A DNA stretch of 64,000 nt, taken from contig JAEURJ010000002.1 in the NCBI GenBank assembly GCA_016789305.1, forward strand, positions 298,079 to 362,078, in the 5' to 3' direction. The notes under the pieces are model-generated. The model had not been told where the DNA came from. It made no database searches and worked only from the letters and a program-made list of their open reading frames with translations. This document shows, in pieces, positions 1 to 9,222 of this stretch (position 1 is the first letter of the stretch; each line of letters begins with the position of its first letter). Source of the DNA: Anaerolineales bacterium. Its GTDB lineage: Bacteria; Chloroflexota; Anaerolineae; Anaerolineales; Villigracilaceae. A program made the position numbers and the translations under genes.

Positions 1-2
1 GA

Positions 3-770
3 AAAGTAATATTGTACGATGTTGTGGTCCAAAATCGAAAAACCCTGGCGGTGCCAAATTCGATTCTGGAAATTTCTTTTTCAACAGACAGCCGCTCTTT
101 GATTTTGGGAGATGCAAACGGGGAAGTTCAACTATGGAATGTTGAAGCCGGACAGACGGGTGAGACGCTGCTAAATGTGAATTCCAAAATAGAGTCCCTT
201 GCCGTGAATGGAAATCAATTGGCAATTGGGTTGATGGATAAATTGATTCTCTATAATTTGGATGCGAAACAGGTGACCTCGGAGATGGAATCCTTTGGCG
301 ATCATCAATTAATGACCTTCGGCCCGGACGGCACATTGCTTGCATCCAATAATACCCTGGGACAAACTTATATTTGGCAGGTCTCCAGCGACGGGGTGAC
401 ACTTCTCCAAAATATTCCGGGTGAGCAAGCTTATTCGATGGCTTTCAGCCCCAAAAGTGAATATCTTTTGATTGGTGCATTGAGCAATATATATGTCCTT
501 GATCCCTTAACAGGTTCCGAGGTGGATAGAATCCTCCAAAGGGATCTGGTCAGCGGGTTGTCATTCTCCAAAGATGGAAGCACGCTTGCCGCCGCTTCCT
601 CCAAAGCGATTCAATTTTGGGATATGCTAAAAATCAATAATTCTGGTGAAATTAAAATTGATGAAGTGGCCTGTACGAGGCTAATTGGTAATTTTGATGC
701 TGCCCAATGGGCCTCTTTCTTTGGGGATGAACCCTATCGAAAATTGTGTGAGAGTTTGCCGATTCCATAG
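3..770 (+). CDS. WD40 repeat protein, C-terminal part (5' end outside window)
   Basis: The reading frame is open to the left edge, so the true start lies upstream; a TTG at 12 is probably internal. The visible 255 or so residues consist of beta-propeller blades of the WD40 type (for example GDANGEVQLWNVE, GQTYIWQV and AIQFWDM). They end in a tail found on many bacterial WD40 proteins: a conserved Cys-Thr-Arg-Leu followed by GDEPYRKLCESLP. WD40 propellers are protein-interaction platforms; no enzymatic domain is visible in this part. A strong terminator follows the stop codon. The exact role cannot be told from this fragment. Confidence 0.82.
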   Translation, partial: KVILYDVVVQNRKTLAVPNSILEISFSTDSRSLILGDANGEVQLWNVEAGQTGETLLNVNSKIESLAVNGNQLAIGLMDKLILYNLDAKQVTSEMESFGDHQLMTFGPDGTLLASNNTLGQTYIWQVSSDGVTLLQNIPGEQAYSMAFSPKSEYLLIGALSNIYVLDPLTGSEVDRILQRDLVSGLSFSKDGSTLAAASSKAIQFWDMLKINNSGEIKIDEVACTRLIGNFDAAQWASFFGDEPYRKLCESLPIP

Positions 771-785
771 ATTTGCTTAGATTTT

Positions 786-818
786 GAAAAGGTCATGTCA
801 TATTGACATGACCTTTTC
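786..818 (+). terminator. Rho-independent terminator after the WD40 gene
   Basis: A perfect 15-bp inverted repeat (786-800 and 804-818) with a 3-base loop starts with AAAA and ends in TTTT. It lies 16 bases after the stop codon of the WD40 gene. The symmetrical A/T ends would let it work in both directions. Confidence 0.85.
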
Positions 819-907
819 AATTCTCGACCCAATTGCACGAATTTTTATCATGTTTTTGACTCTTGCATTTATCAAAGGGAGATGTAATATAAAGATGGAA
901 GGGGTTG

Positions 908-924
908 TGCCTAAATTTTAGGCA
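908..924 (+). promoter_or_regulatory. Small hairpin abutting the Shine-Dalgarno of the next gene
   Basis: TGCCTAA (908-914) and TTAGGCA (918-924) form a 7-bp hairpin that ends directly before the AAGGAG ribosome site (925-930) of the secreted propeller protein. It could tune translation or stabilise the 5' end. A weak promoter-like pair (TTGCAT 863-868, TAATAT 885-890, 16-base spacer) lies upstream. Confidence 0.3.
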
Positions 925-936
925 AAGGAGTGCATG

Positions 937-3840
937 ATGAAGAATAAACTGGCGGCAACGGTTTTCCATTTTGTTTCCATCTGGGTGGTACTTGCCATGT
1001 TATTAACTCCTGGTACGACTACTACGGTTTTTGCAGCTCCCGGAGATCTGACTCGCGTTTCTGTCAGTTCCGCTGGAGTTCAAGCAGATGCAATGTCGTA
1101 TTCAGGGGAAATTTCGGCCAATGGGCGTTTTGTGGTCTTTGATTCTGAAGCAGGCAATCTGGTAGTTGATGATACAAATGGATTAGGGGACGTCTTTCTT
1201 CGTGATCGTCAGTTGGGTACAACCATTCGCGTTTCAGTGGATGCAAATGGCGGACAGGTGGGTGGCGGCGGTGACCCGGATATTTCCGCCGATGGACGAT
1301 TTATAGCTTTTGACTCTGGCGCTACCACGCTGGTATCTGGTGATACGAATGGCTTTTCCGATATCTTTGTAAAGGATACACAAACCGGGGCTGTCACCAG
1401 AGTAACGGTTGATTCCAGTGGTGTGCAGGCCAACAATGATTCCACATTACCCTCGATTTCCGGCGATGGGCGATATGTTGCATTTGTTTCCGATGCAAGC
1501 AATCTTGTCCCAAATGATACGAATGGCGTGTCGGATGTCTTTGTGCATGACCTGCAGGCGGGGACAACTGTTCGCGCCTCGGTCAATGCGAACGGGTCGT
1601 CTTTTGAATCCTCCATTTCTTTGGATGGTCGATTTGTAGTTTTTACGTCGGGGGCCACCAATTTAGTGGCAGACGATACCAATGAAAAACGAGATGTTTT
1701 TGTATACATGGTTCAAACCGGGCAGATCGTGCGGGCCTCTGTCAACTCCAGTGGTGCACAAGCGGATAAGGGTGGGTTCGATCCATCCATTTCCGGCGAT
1801 GGTCGTTATGTTACCTTTTCATCAACCGCTGAAAACCTGATGACTCAGGACACGTTTGGTTTTCAATATGTGTATGTGCATGACTTTGTTACAGGTTCCA
1901 CTGATATTGTTACGATCAGTCATGGATTTCCGATGATTGGGTGGTCGGATAGTTCGAAGATTTCTGCGGATGGAAGATATATCGCTTTTTCCTATGATGA
2001 TAAGGGGGACGGTCTTGCAGTGCGCTGGATCTATGTCCATGATCGGGTTTCGAAGATAAATATTTTGCCCACAAGCGGGAGTGATACCAACGCGCCCATT
2101 TTTCCATCCATTTCCGGCGACGGAAAATTTCTTGTGTATGCATCCTCTGGTCCGTTGGTGTCTGATGATACCAACGGCATGCGCGATATTTTCATTAAGG
2201 AAATTGCATATCCCCCCGACCTTAATCCGACAGTCAAATACGTGACACCCAGTTGTTCGAATGGGTGTGGTGCGGCAGACCCAGTAGTGGATTTTGCAGC
2301 CGTCTTTTCAGAGCCTGTAAGCGGCGTGGATGCAAGCGACTTTGTTCTTACTGTCAGCGGGGGGATTTCCGGGGCGGCTATCACAGGTGTCAGGGAAGAG
2401 GGAGACGATCATTATATTGTCACAGTCAATACTGGCAGCGGAGATGGAAAAATACGGCTGGATGTGGTGGACGATGACAGCATCAAAGACTTTCCGTTAA
2501 ATCCACTGGGCGGCGTTGGCTTGGGGAACGGTAATTCCATTGGCGAGGAGCATGTTGTCAATAAAAACCTGCCTGTGGTCGCAGGGATTACTCGCATGGA
2601 CGCCAATCCAAGTGTTCAAAGCAGTGTGCGTTTTGCAGTGAATTTTTCTGAACCTGTAAGCGATGTGGATGTAAGTGATTTTTCCGTTGCCGTAACAGGG
2701 CAGATCGCCGGTGCAAATATCACCGAAGTCACTGGTTCAGGAGCTTCGTATGTGGTGTTGATTAATACTGGAACAGGTGATGGAACATTGCGTCTTGATG
2801 TTATTGATGATGATAGTATTGTGGATGCTGCCATTTCATCGTTAGGTGGATCAGGTACAGGGAATGGGAATTTCACTTCGGGTGAAAGTTATACTTTTGA
2901 GAGAAGCGTCCCGGCCGTTAGTTCGATCATACGGATGGATGCCAATCCATCTTCTGCCCAAAGCGTGAGTTATCTCGTGACTTTCTCTGAATCGGTGACC
3001 GGAGTGGACGTCAATGACTTTGGTTTGAATCAAAGTGGAATCAGCGGCGCCTCACTCATCGCCGTGAATGGGTCGGGCAATACGTATGCAGTGACCGTCG
3101 GGACGGGATCCGGCAGCGGTACCTTGCGCCTCGACCTGATCGATAACGATGGCATCCTGGATTCTGGAAATAATCCCCTGGGTGGGGTTGGCGCGGGCAA
3201 TGGGAATTTTATAGCTGGCGAAACCTACAACATCAACAAAGCCACGGTGACTTATTTGTCTGAGACGTTCCGTTCCGGCGGATCGAACGATGGCTGGGTG
3301 TTGGAATCCAATGAGAATAGTAATGTGGGCGGCTCGGTGAATGCCACGGCCAAGGTCTTTAATCTCGGCGATAACGCACAGGATGCGCAGTATCGTGCCA
3401 TTTTGCATTTTCCGACCCAATCCTTGCCGGATAATGCGGTGGTAACCCGTGTCATTTTGACGATCAAAAAGCAGGGACTTGCTGGAACCGATCCCTTCAC
3501 GACACATCAAAATATCCAGATCGACATCGCCACGGGCAATTTTGGATTTGACAGCTATCTGGGATCGCTTGCGTTGCAACCGCTTGATTTCCAGGCGCCA
3601 TCCACGTTGGATGCTGTGGGTACGATTCAGAACAATCCAGTGGGGGGTGTATATTGGTCGTTGCTGAATGGAGATGCAAATCGGTTCATCAACTTGAAGG
3701 GAGTAACCCAACTGCGGTTGTTGTTCCAACTGGATGACAATGACGACCTTGGCGATGATTTCATCAAGTTTTACAGTGGGGATGCAACTGAGTTGACCGA
3801 TCGTCCGCATCTGCAAATTGAATATTATGTGACCAGATAA
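937..3840 (+). CDS. Secreted seven-bladed propeller / Ig-like / DNRLRE-type protein
   Basis: A 967-residue exported protein. AAGGAG (925-930) sits 6 bases before the second of two adjacent ATGs, so I start at 937; the ATG at 934 is the alternative. Residues 1-34 are a signal peptide ending near TTTTVFAAPG. Seven TolB/PD40-like blades follow, each with an ISGDGRYVAF-type strand and a DDTNG turn. Three tandem Ig-like modules of about 115 residues start near residues 431, 548 and 663, each with FSEPVSGVD and TGSGDGKIRLD motifs. The last 195 residues or so resemble the DNRLRE/CBM96-type beta-sandwich found on surface glycoproteins. The Ig and C-terminal modules recur in the neighbouring gene at 4039. 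No catalytic residues are recognised; adhesion or polysaccharide binding at the cell surface is inferred. Confidence 0.85.
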   Translation: MKNKLAATVFHFVSIWVVLAMLLTPGTTTTVFAAPGDLTRVSVSSAGVQADAMSYSGEISANGRFVVFDSEAGNLVVDDTNGLGDVFLRDRQLGTTIRVSVDANGGQVGGGGDPDISADGRFIAFDSGATTLVSGDTNGFSDIFVKDTQTGAVTRVTVDSSGVQANNDSTLPSISGDGRYVAFVSDASNLVPNDTNGVSDVFVHDLQAGTTVRASVNANGSSFESSISLDGRFVVFTSGATNLVADDTNEKRDVFVYMVQTGQIVRASVNSSGAQADKGGFDPSISGDGRYVTFSSTAENLMTQDTFGFQYVYVHDFVTGSTDIVTISHGFPMIGWSDSSKISADGRYIAFSYDDKGDGLAVRWIYVHDRVSKINILPTSGSDTNAPIFPSISGDGKFLVYASSGPLVSDDTNGMRDIFIKEIAYPPDLNPTVKYVTPSCSNGCGAADPVVDFAAVFSEPVSGVDASDFVLTVSGGISGAAITGVREEGDDHYIVTVNTGSGDGKIRLDVVDDDSIKDFPLNPLGGVGLGNGNSIGEEHVVNKNLPVVAGITRMDANPSVQSSVRFAVNFSEPVSDVDVSDFSVAVTGQIAGANITEVTGSGASYVVLINTGTGDGTLRLDVIDDDSIVDAAISSLGGSGTGNGNFTSGESYTFERSVPAVSSIIRMDANPSSAQSVSYLVTFSESVTGVDVNDFGLNQSGISGASLIAVNGSGNTYAVTVGTGSGSGTLRLDLIDNDGILDSGNNPLGGVGAGNGNFIAGETYNINKATVTYLSETFRSGGSNDGWVLESNENSNVGGSVNATAKVFNLGDNAQDAQYRAILHFPTQSLPDNAVVTRVILTIKKQGLAGTDPFTTHQNIQIDIATGNFGFDSYLGSLALQPLDFQAPSTLDAVGTIQNNPVGGVYWSLLNGDANRFINLKGVTQLRLLFQLDDNDDLGDDFIKFYSGDATELTDRPHLQIEYYVTR

Positions 3841-3872
3841 AAAAAGGCGAGGTCGAAAGACCTCGCTTTTTT
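3841..3872 (+). terminator. Rho-independent terminator
   Basis: GCGAGGTC / GACCTCGC closes a GAAA tetraloop, flanked by AAAAA and TTTTTT. It starts directly after the stop codon of the propeller protein. Confidence 0.9.
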
Positions 3873-4038
3873 ACACGATTTTGTCCATGGTCATTATTGA
3901 TATGGGCATTAGTAGGGCTTCTAAATTCCTTTGTACAGGTGTATGATAATAAAGCAGTTATTCCTGCTTTTATCGGGATACATCCACAGCCTCCGCTTCG
4001 TTTGATTGAAGAAATTAACCTGTCTGGAGAAGGAAAGA

Positions 4039-6885
4039 ATGGACCCTAAATTATTAAAGGTTCTCACGCGGATCGTTACAATATTCGTGTTGCCCGCCCT
4101 GCTTGCCAGCGGGACGTTTTTTCCTGTATTTGCAAGTGAAGACCATTCCAATAGTGGAATTTCGACATTCTCCAAAATCAACCTGTATGCAAATATCGAG
4201 ACCATCGGTGTGGTGGTGACTGGTTCCAACCTGCCAAAGGCGGCGAAACTTTTTTATCGTCAGGAAAATGAAACCGAGTGGCATGAAGCGCATCCGCTCT
4301 TGCGAATTGATGGCAGCCGCTTGGCAGGCAGTCTCTTTGACCTTTCTCCATCCATATCCTATACTGTTAAAGTGGTGGATGGGACTACTGAGATCAGTGG
4401 TTCGGCTGCGACCCAACCAAACGAACTTCGTTTTTCTCCAACGACCATTTTATATGTTGATGATGATGCGCCTCCGGGTGGGGATGGCTCCAGTGCTTCG
4501 CCGTTCCGAACGATTCTGGAAGGGGTTAAGCGCGCGCGCCCCGGAACTCAGGTGTTGGTGGCAGACGGTGTGTATCACGAATCGGTCTCATTCCCGTCTT
4601 CGGGAACAACAAATAATTGGATTCAAGTGAAGGCGGAAGGAAATGGGGCCGTGTTGGATGGTTCAGACGTGTTGTCGGGAAATGTCTGGAAACTTTACGA
4701 TGCCAAGGCTCATATCTGGGTTGCGCGGGTTAAAACATCGGTCAAGTACCTGGCTCGTGACCAGCAGCGTTTTTACATGTACGATAACATGAGTGGATTG
4801 ATCAATGGAAGCGGACATAATAAAGTGCCCGTGACGGAAGGCTGGTATATGACGCCAGGCTCTCTGCAACTTTACGTGCGCAGTACAGATGACCCTTCAA
4901 AACACACCTGGCAGGTGCCGAGCCTCAACCATGCCTTTGATGTATCCAGTCGGGATTGGATATGGATCGAAGGGTTTGAGATGCAATTCTATGGCACGGG
5001 CTCGGGTTGCGGCGTATGTACCAAAAACGCATCCCATGTTGTTGTGCGAAAAAACAAAATCCATAATATGCAGAATGGCATTTATGTTTATTGGAATGGG
5101 AATGAAAACCAAGGCAACGATACCCGTATTGAATACAATGAGATTTACGACCCACCGGTAAATGAGTGGCCGTGGAAAGCGGTAAAAGCCACTTCCATGG
5201 AGGGGACGGCCATCGTCATTGCCGGACATATTGGCGCGATTGTCCGCGAGAATCACATTCATAACTTTTTCAATGGAATCTACACAGGGTCCTCTGCCGG
5301 TTTGGAAAATTCGGGCATCGCTTTCGATGCCGACATTTACAATAATAATATTCATCACATCAGTGACGATGGTTTGGAACCAGAGGGTGCTTGCATCAAT
5401 CAACGGTTTAGGAATAATAAAGTGGACACAGCGTTGGTGGGAATTTCTCTGGCACCGGTCACGCAGGGTCCCACTTGGATACTCCGAAATCTGTTTACGA
5501 ATTACTCGGCAAGCAGCATTAAATGGGATCGAAAGTCTGACGGCATTGTATTGATCTATCACAACACAAGCTGGACGAATGAGAAAGATTTGAATGCCAT
5601 GAGCATGATCAGTCCCACCAGCAATTCGATCATGCGCAATAACATCTTTCAGGGGAACGGATATGCTTTTGAGGAACCCTTTACCGGCTCCTCAGGACAC
5701 GATTGGAATTATGACAATTGGTTTACAACACGCACTTCAGGTGCTCACTTTGTGTGGGAAAAGATCCCGCGAAATACCATTGCTGATTTGTGTTCCGCAG
5801 TTGGGCTTGAGTGTAATGGTCATGAAGGTGATCCCGGGTTGATGAACCCGGCAAACGGCGATTTTACGCTTCGTCCTTCCAGCACAAACATAGACCGGGG
5901 CCTTGTGATTCCGGGAATTAATGATGAGTTTGCAGGCGCCGACCCGGATACCGGTGCTGTGGAGTTTGGATATGATCCGCTTCCCAAGGTTCTTTCGATC
6001 ACCCGTGTGGATCGCAATCCGACCCTGGATGCCAACGTTCATTTCTGGGTGACGTTTTCAGAACCGGTGAGCGGCGTGGATTCTGGTGATTTTTCATTGT
6101 CCATTACTGATTTGCTTGACGGTGCAAAGGTCACAACCGTCAGTGGGATCAAGGACGTATATACAGTGACAGTTGAGACTGGCAGTGGTGACGGTAAAAT
6201 CCGCCTCGACTTAACGGATAATGGCAGCATCGTGGACGAATCGAATCAGCCGCTGAATGGAACTGAAGACGGAGGCTTTAACATTGGTGAGGAGTATACG
6301 ATCGTTAAATCTCCCAAGGTGTACCTTCAGACCTTGATCTCCAACGGAGTGAATGATGGGTGGGTGATTGAATCAAGCGAAGATGGGAATGTGGGAAATG
6401 GATATAACTCCAGCTCCCCAACGTTCTATCTTGGTGATAATGCGGAGGATCGTCAATTCTTGACGATCCTGGATTTTGCGACTGCATCTTTGCCGGATGA
6501 TGCAGTGATTACCAGTGTTACCATCAAAATCAAAAAGCTGAGTGTCACCGGTACGGACCCGTTTACCACTCACCAGAACGTTTTACTGGATATCAAAAGC
6601 GGTTCATTTGAATCTCCCACCCTGCAGATCACAGACTTTCAGGCCGCGGCCAGCATGGATTCTGCCGGCCGGATTCTGAATTCGCCTGTCGATAATTGGT
6701 ATTCAACGACATTGGATGCGAACGCATTTCAATACATCAACAAGACAGGCAGCACGCAATTTCGATTGAAATTCGAATTGGACGATAACGACGACCGTGG
6801 GGCGGATACGGTCAAGGTCTACAGCGGAGACTCGGTGCTGGCAAACCGTCCGCAACTGCTGATCGAATATTACATTCTGAAATAG
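4039..6885 (+). CDS. Secreted right-handed beta-helix protein with Ig-like and DNRLRE-type modules
   Basis: A 948-residue exported protein. The ATG at 4039 is preceded by GGAGAAGG (4026-4033), and the encoded N-terminus is a signal peptide ending near FFPVFAS. An N-terminal beta-sandwich (residues 40-125) leads into a DUF1565/pectate-lyase-like parallel beta-helix (residues 140-600). The helix is marked by DDDAPPGGDGSSASPFRTI and by many short turns such as NKIHNMQNGIYVYWNGN and NHIHNFFNGIYTG. One Ig-like module (from residue 648) and a C-terminal DNRLRE-type domain (from residue 756) closely match those of the gene at 937. Beta-helix proteins of this kind bind or cleave polysaccharides, but I cannot identify catalytic residues. 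The pair probably arose by module sharing and may work together at the cell surface. Confidence 0.85.
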   Translation: MDPKLLKVLTRIVTIFVLPALLASGTFFPVFASEDHSNSGISTFSKINLYANIETIGVVVTGSNLPKAAKLFYRQENETEWHEAHPLLRIDGSRLAGSLFDLSPSISYTVKVVDGTTEISGSAATQPNELRFSPTTILYVDDDAPPGGDGSSASPFRTILEGVKRARPGTQVLVADGVYHESVSFPSSGTTNNWIQVKAEGNGAVLDGSDVLSGNVWKLYDAKAHIWVARVKTSVKYLARDQQRFYMYDNMSGLINGSGHNKVPVTEGWYMTPGSLQLYVRSTDDPSKHTWQVPSLNHAFDVSSRDWIWIEGFEMQFYGTGSGCGVCTKNASHVVVRKNKIHNMQNGIYVYWNGNENQGNDTRIEYNEIYDPPVNEWPWKAVKATSMEGTAIVIAGHIGAIVRENHIHNFFNGIYTGSSAGLENSGIAFDADIYNNNIHHISDDGLEPEGACINQRFRNNKVDTALVGISLAPVTQGPTWILRNLFTNYSASSIKWDRKSDGIVLIYHNTSWTNEKDLNAMSMISPTSNSIMRNNIFQGNGYAFEEPFTGSSGHDWNYDNWFTTRTSGAHFVWEKIPRNTIADLCSAVGLECNGHEGDPGLMNPANGDFTLRPSSTNIDRGLVIPGINDEFAGADPDTGAVEFGYDPLPKVLSITRVDRNPTLDANVHFWVTFSEPVSGVDSGDFSLSITDLLDGAKVTTVSGIKDVYTVTVETGSGDGKIRLDLTDNGSIVDESNQPLNGTEDGGFNIGEEYTIVKSPKVYLQTLISNGVNDGWVIESSEDGNVGNGYNSSSPTFYLGDNAEDRQFLTILDFATASLPDDAVITSVTIKIKKLSVTGTDPFTTHQNVLLDIKSGSFESPTLQITDFQAAASMDSAGRILNSPVDNWYSTTLDANAFQYINKTGSTQFRLKFELDDNDDRGADTVKVYSGDSVLANRPQLLIEYYILK

Positions 6886-6892
6886 GAGTAAA

Positions 6893-6923
6893 AAAACTCC
6901 GAAGTCAACGACTTCGGAGTTTT
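6893..6923. terminator. Bidirectional terminator between convergent genes
   Basis: A perfect 14-bp inverted repeat (6893-6906 / 6910-6923) with an AAC loop. It has T-runs on both strands and serves the beta-helix gene (plus) and the pyruvate dehydrogenase operon (minus). Confidence 0.9.
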
Positions 6924-6928
6924 GATTT

Positions 6929-8167
6929 CTACACCAACATTCGAATGGGATTTTCCAGGAAACTCGCCAGCGCTTGCATGAACTGGGCGGCTTCGGCTCC
7001 GTCGCTGACTCGGTGGTCAACAGAGATCGTAGCTTTCATGCGCCAGCCTGCTTTGACCTGTCCGTTCTCGATCACGGGAACTTCTCTTGCAGAGCTGATC
7101 GCGAGGATTGCAGCTTCCGGTGGGTTGACGATGGCGATGAATTCCTCGACATCATACATGCCAAGATTGGACGTGGAGAAGGTGGAACCGTCCACATCCT
7201 CGGGCTTGACCTTGCCATCGCGGGCGCGGGCGGCCATGGCTTTGACTTCGCCGGAGATCTGGCGCAATGTCTTTTGGTCGGTGTCTTTGACAACAACGGT
7301 CATCAAGCCGCCGGGTACGGTCACTGCCACGCCGACATTGACATGTCCGAACTGGATGATCTCATTGCCCTTGAGTGTGGCGTTTAAGTTGGGAAATTGG
7401 CGGAGCGAAAGGGCCACGGCCTTGAGAATAAAGTCATTGACCGAGATTTTTTCATTATCCGCAACGAAAGAATTTACCTGTTTGCGGGTATCCATCAAGG
7501 CTTCCATCTTGAATTCACGAGTTACGTAGAAGTGCGGGATGGTTGTCTTTGATTCAACCAAACGGCGGCCGATGGCCTGGCGAAGTTTGGTTGTCGGGAC
7601 GACTTTATCGTCATGGGAAACAATGACAGGAGACGAAACAGCCGTTACCGCCGAACGTTGCGCGCTTGACGTTGAACCCGAAGAAAGCGCTGCCTCCACA
7701 TCTTTGCGGACGACACGTCCGCCGGGGCCGGTGCCTTGCACGTTCGCGAGGTTGACGTTGTTATCCTTCGCGACTTTCTTTGCGAGCGGAGATGCCTTGA
7801 CCGGGCCGCTTGAAGCGGAAGAAACTGCCTGAGCAACGGGAGCAGTCGTCGGCTGAGTCTGAGGCGCGGCTTCCGCTTTTGGAGTTTCTGCTTTGGGCGC
7901 TGATGCGGCAGGCGCGTCCACTTTTTCACCGGCAGCACCCACGATTGCAATCGGCGCGTTGACGGGGACCATCGTGCCTTGATCGACAATGAGTTGCAGC
8001 ACCACACCGCTTGCTGAAGATTCAACTTCGACGGTGGCTTTGTCTGTTTCGATCTCGGCGAGGATGTCGCCTTTGTTGATATTCTCGCCGACTTGTTTTA
8101 CCCAGCGGACGAGCAAACCTTCGGCCATGTCGAAGCCGAGTTTGGGCATGGAAATTGTTTCAGCCAT
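6929..8167 (-). CDS. pdhC: Pyruvate dehydrogenase E2, dihydrolipoamide acetyltransferase
   Basis: A 412-residue E2 core enzyme of a 2-oxoacid dehydrogenase complex, which transfers the acetyl group from E1 to CoA. It has one lipoyl domain (residues 1-80) with lipoyl-lysine K43 in ETDKATVEVES. An Ala/Pro-rich linker follows, then a peripheral-subunit-binding domain (about 125-165, SPLAKKVAKDNNVNL and GTGPGGRVVRKDV). The C-terminal catalytic domain ends with the active-site motif DHRVSDG. The start codon overlaps the E1beta stop by one base (TAATG). It is the last gene of the E1alpha-E1beta-E2 operon. The E3 lipoamide dehydrogenase is not in this window. The adjacent alpha/beta E1 genes favour pyruvate, but a branched-chain or acetoin dehydrogenase cannot be fully excluded. 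Confidence 0.93.
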   Translation of the reverse strand: MAETISMPKLGFDMAEGLLVRWVKQVGENINKGDILAEIETDKATVEVESSASGVVLQLIVDQGTMVPVNAPIAIVGAAGEKVDAPAASAPKAETPKAEAAPQTQPTTAPVAQAVSSASSGPVKASPLAKKVAKDNNVNLANVQGTGPGGRVVRKDVEAALSSGSTSSAQRSAVTAVSSPVIVSHDDKVVPTTKLRQAIGRRLVESKTTIPHFYVTREFKMEALMDTRKQVNSFVADNEKISVNDFILKAVALSLRQFPNLNATLKGNEIIQFGHVNVGVAVTVPGGLMTVVVKDTDQKTLRQISGEVKAMAARARDGKVKPEDVDGSTFSTSNLGMYDVEEFIAIVNPPEAAILAISSAREVPVIENGQVKAGWRMKATISVDHRVSDGAEAAQFMQALASFLENPIRMLV

Positions 8168-9141
8168 TATTTCAAAACCTCCTTTGCCGCAGCGATAATA
8201 TCGGCAACTTGAGGAAGCGCGGCTTGTTCAAGGGTGCGGTTGTAGGGAAGTGGAACTTCTTTTTGTGCCACGCGAATGACCGGTGCATCGACGTAATCAA
8301 ATGCCTCTTCATAAATGCGGCTGACGATCTCGGAGCCGACGCCATAGGATTTCCAACCTTCTTCAACAACGATGGCACGGTTGGTTTTCTTGAATGATTC
8401 GAGTACGGGTTCCATGTCCAATGGGCGCAGGGTGCGCAGGTCAACGACTTCGGCTTCGATGCCTTCCTTTGCAAGTTCTTCCGCCGCTTTCATGGAAAGC
8501 TCAAGACCTTTGCAATACGTGACGATGGTGAAATCTTTGCCCGTTCGTTGTATTTTGGATTTTCCGATCGGGATCAGATACTCGCCTTCGGGCACTTCGC
8601 CGCGGACTTGATACATCGTGGCGTGCTCAATGAACAGAATCGGGTCATTCGACCGAATGGCTGATTTGAGCAATCCTTTGGCATCTTCCGGCGTCCCGGG
8701 GCTGACCACTTTTAAACCCGGGAAGTGTGCAAAGACGGCGTCCGGAGTCTGCGAGTGGGTAGCTCCCAGTTGGCGTCCACCGCCACCAACGGCTCGGATC
8801 ACGAGCGGCAGGGTGAATTGTCCGCCGAACATATAATGCAATTTCGCCGCCTGATTAACAATGTAATCCATCGCAGAAAAAGCGAAGTTGATGGTCATCA
8901 ACTCGGCGATGGGGCGCTGACCGACCATGGCCGCGCCGATGGCACCGCCGATGATGGCGTTTTCTGCAATGGGTGTGTCTTTGATTCGTTTTGGGCCATA
9001 CTTATCGTAAAAGCCCTTGGTGACGGCATACGTCCCGCCCCAAACGCCGACCTCTTCACCCATAATAAAAACTGCTGGGTCGCGGTCCATTTCTTCCATA
9101 AGAGCTTGCGAGATCGCCTCGCGCATTGTAATTTTTGCCAT
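8167..9141 (-). CDS. pdhB: Pyruvate dehydrogenase E1 component, beta subunit
   Basis: A 324-residue transketolase-like subunit with the usual length and motifs: MREAISQALMEEMDRDPAVF at the start, GEEVGVWGGTYAVTKG, the pyrimidine-binding region around RAVGGGGRQLGATHSQ, and the C-terminal region GWKSYGVGSEIVSRI. With the alpha subunit it forms the thiamine-diphosphate-dependent E1 that decarboxylates pyruvate and reductively acetylates the lipoyl group on E2. It sits between E1alpha (77-base gap carrying a repeat) and E2 (one-base overlap) and should be co-transcribed with both. Confidence 0.94.
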   Translation of the reverse strand: MAKITMREAISQALMEEMDRDPAVFIMGEEVGVWGGTYAVTKGFYDKYGPKRIKDTPIAENAIIGGAIGAAMVGQRPIAELMTINFAFSAMDYIVNQAAKLHYMFGGQFTLPLVIRAVGGGGRQLGATHSQTPDAVFAHFPGLKVVSPGTPEDAKGLLKSAIRSNDPILFIEHATMYQVRGEVPEGEYLIPIGKSKIQRTGKDFTIVTYCKGLELSMKAAEELAKEGIEAEVVDLRTLRPLDMEPVLESFKKTNRAIVVEEGWKSYGVGSEIVSRIYEEAFDYVDAPVIRVAQKEVPLPYNRTLEQAALPQVADIIAAAKEVLK

Positions 9142-9160
9142 TTGTATTAATTCCTCTTTT

Positions 9161-9222
9161 AAACACGAAGGTCACAAAGGGTTAAAGCAAAACTTTGTGT
9201 ACGTCGTGTCCTTTGTGTTTAA
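9161..9222. repeat. Imperfect palindromic repeat of the CACAAAGG type in the pdh operon
   Basis: The segment begins AAACACGAAGGTCACAAAGG and ends with the near reverse complement CCTTTGTGTTTAA, forming an imperfect inverted repeat. It fills the gap between E1alpha and E1beta and contains the E1alpha stop codon. Tandem CACAAAGG/CACGAAGG words are a common dispersed intergenic repeat in environmental bacterial genomes. A decayed insertion that survived inside an operon is the simplest reading. Confidence 0.5.
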
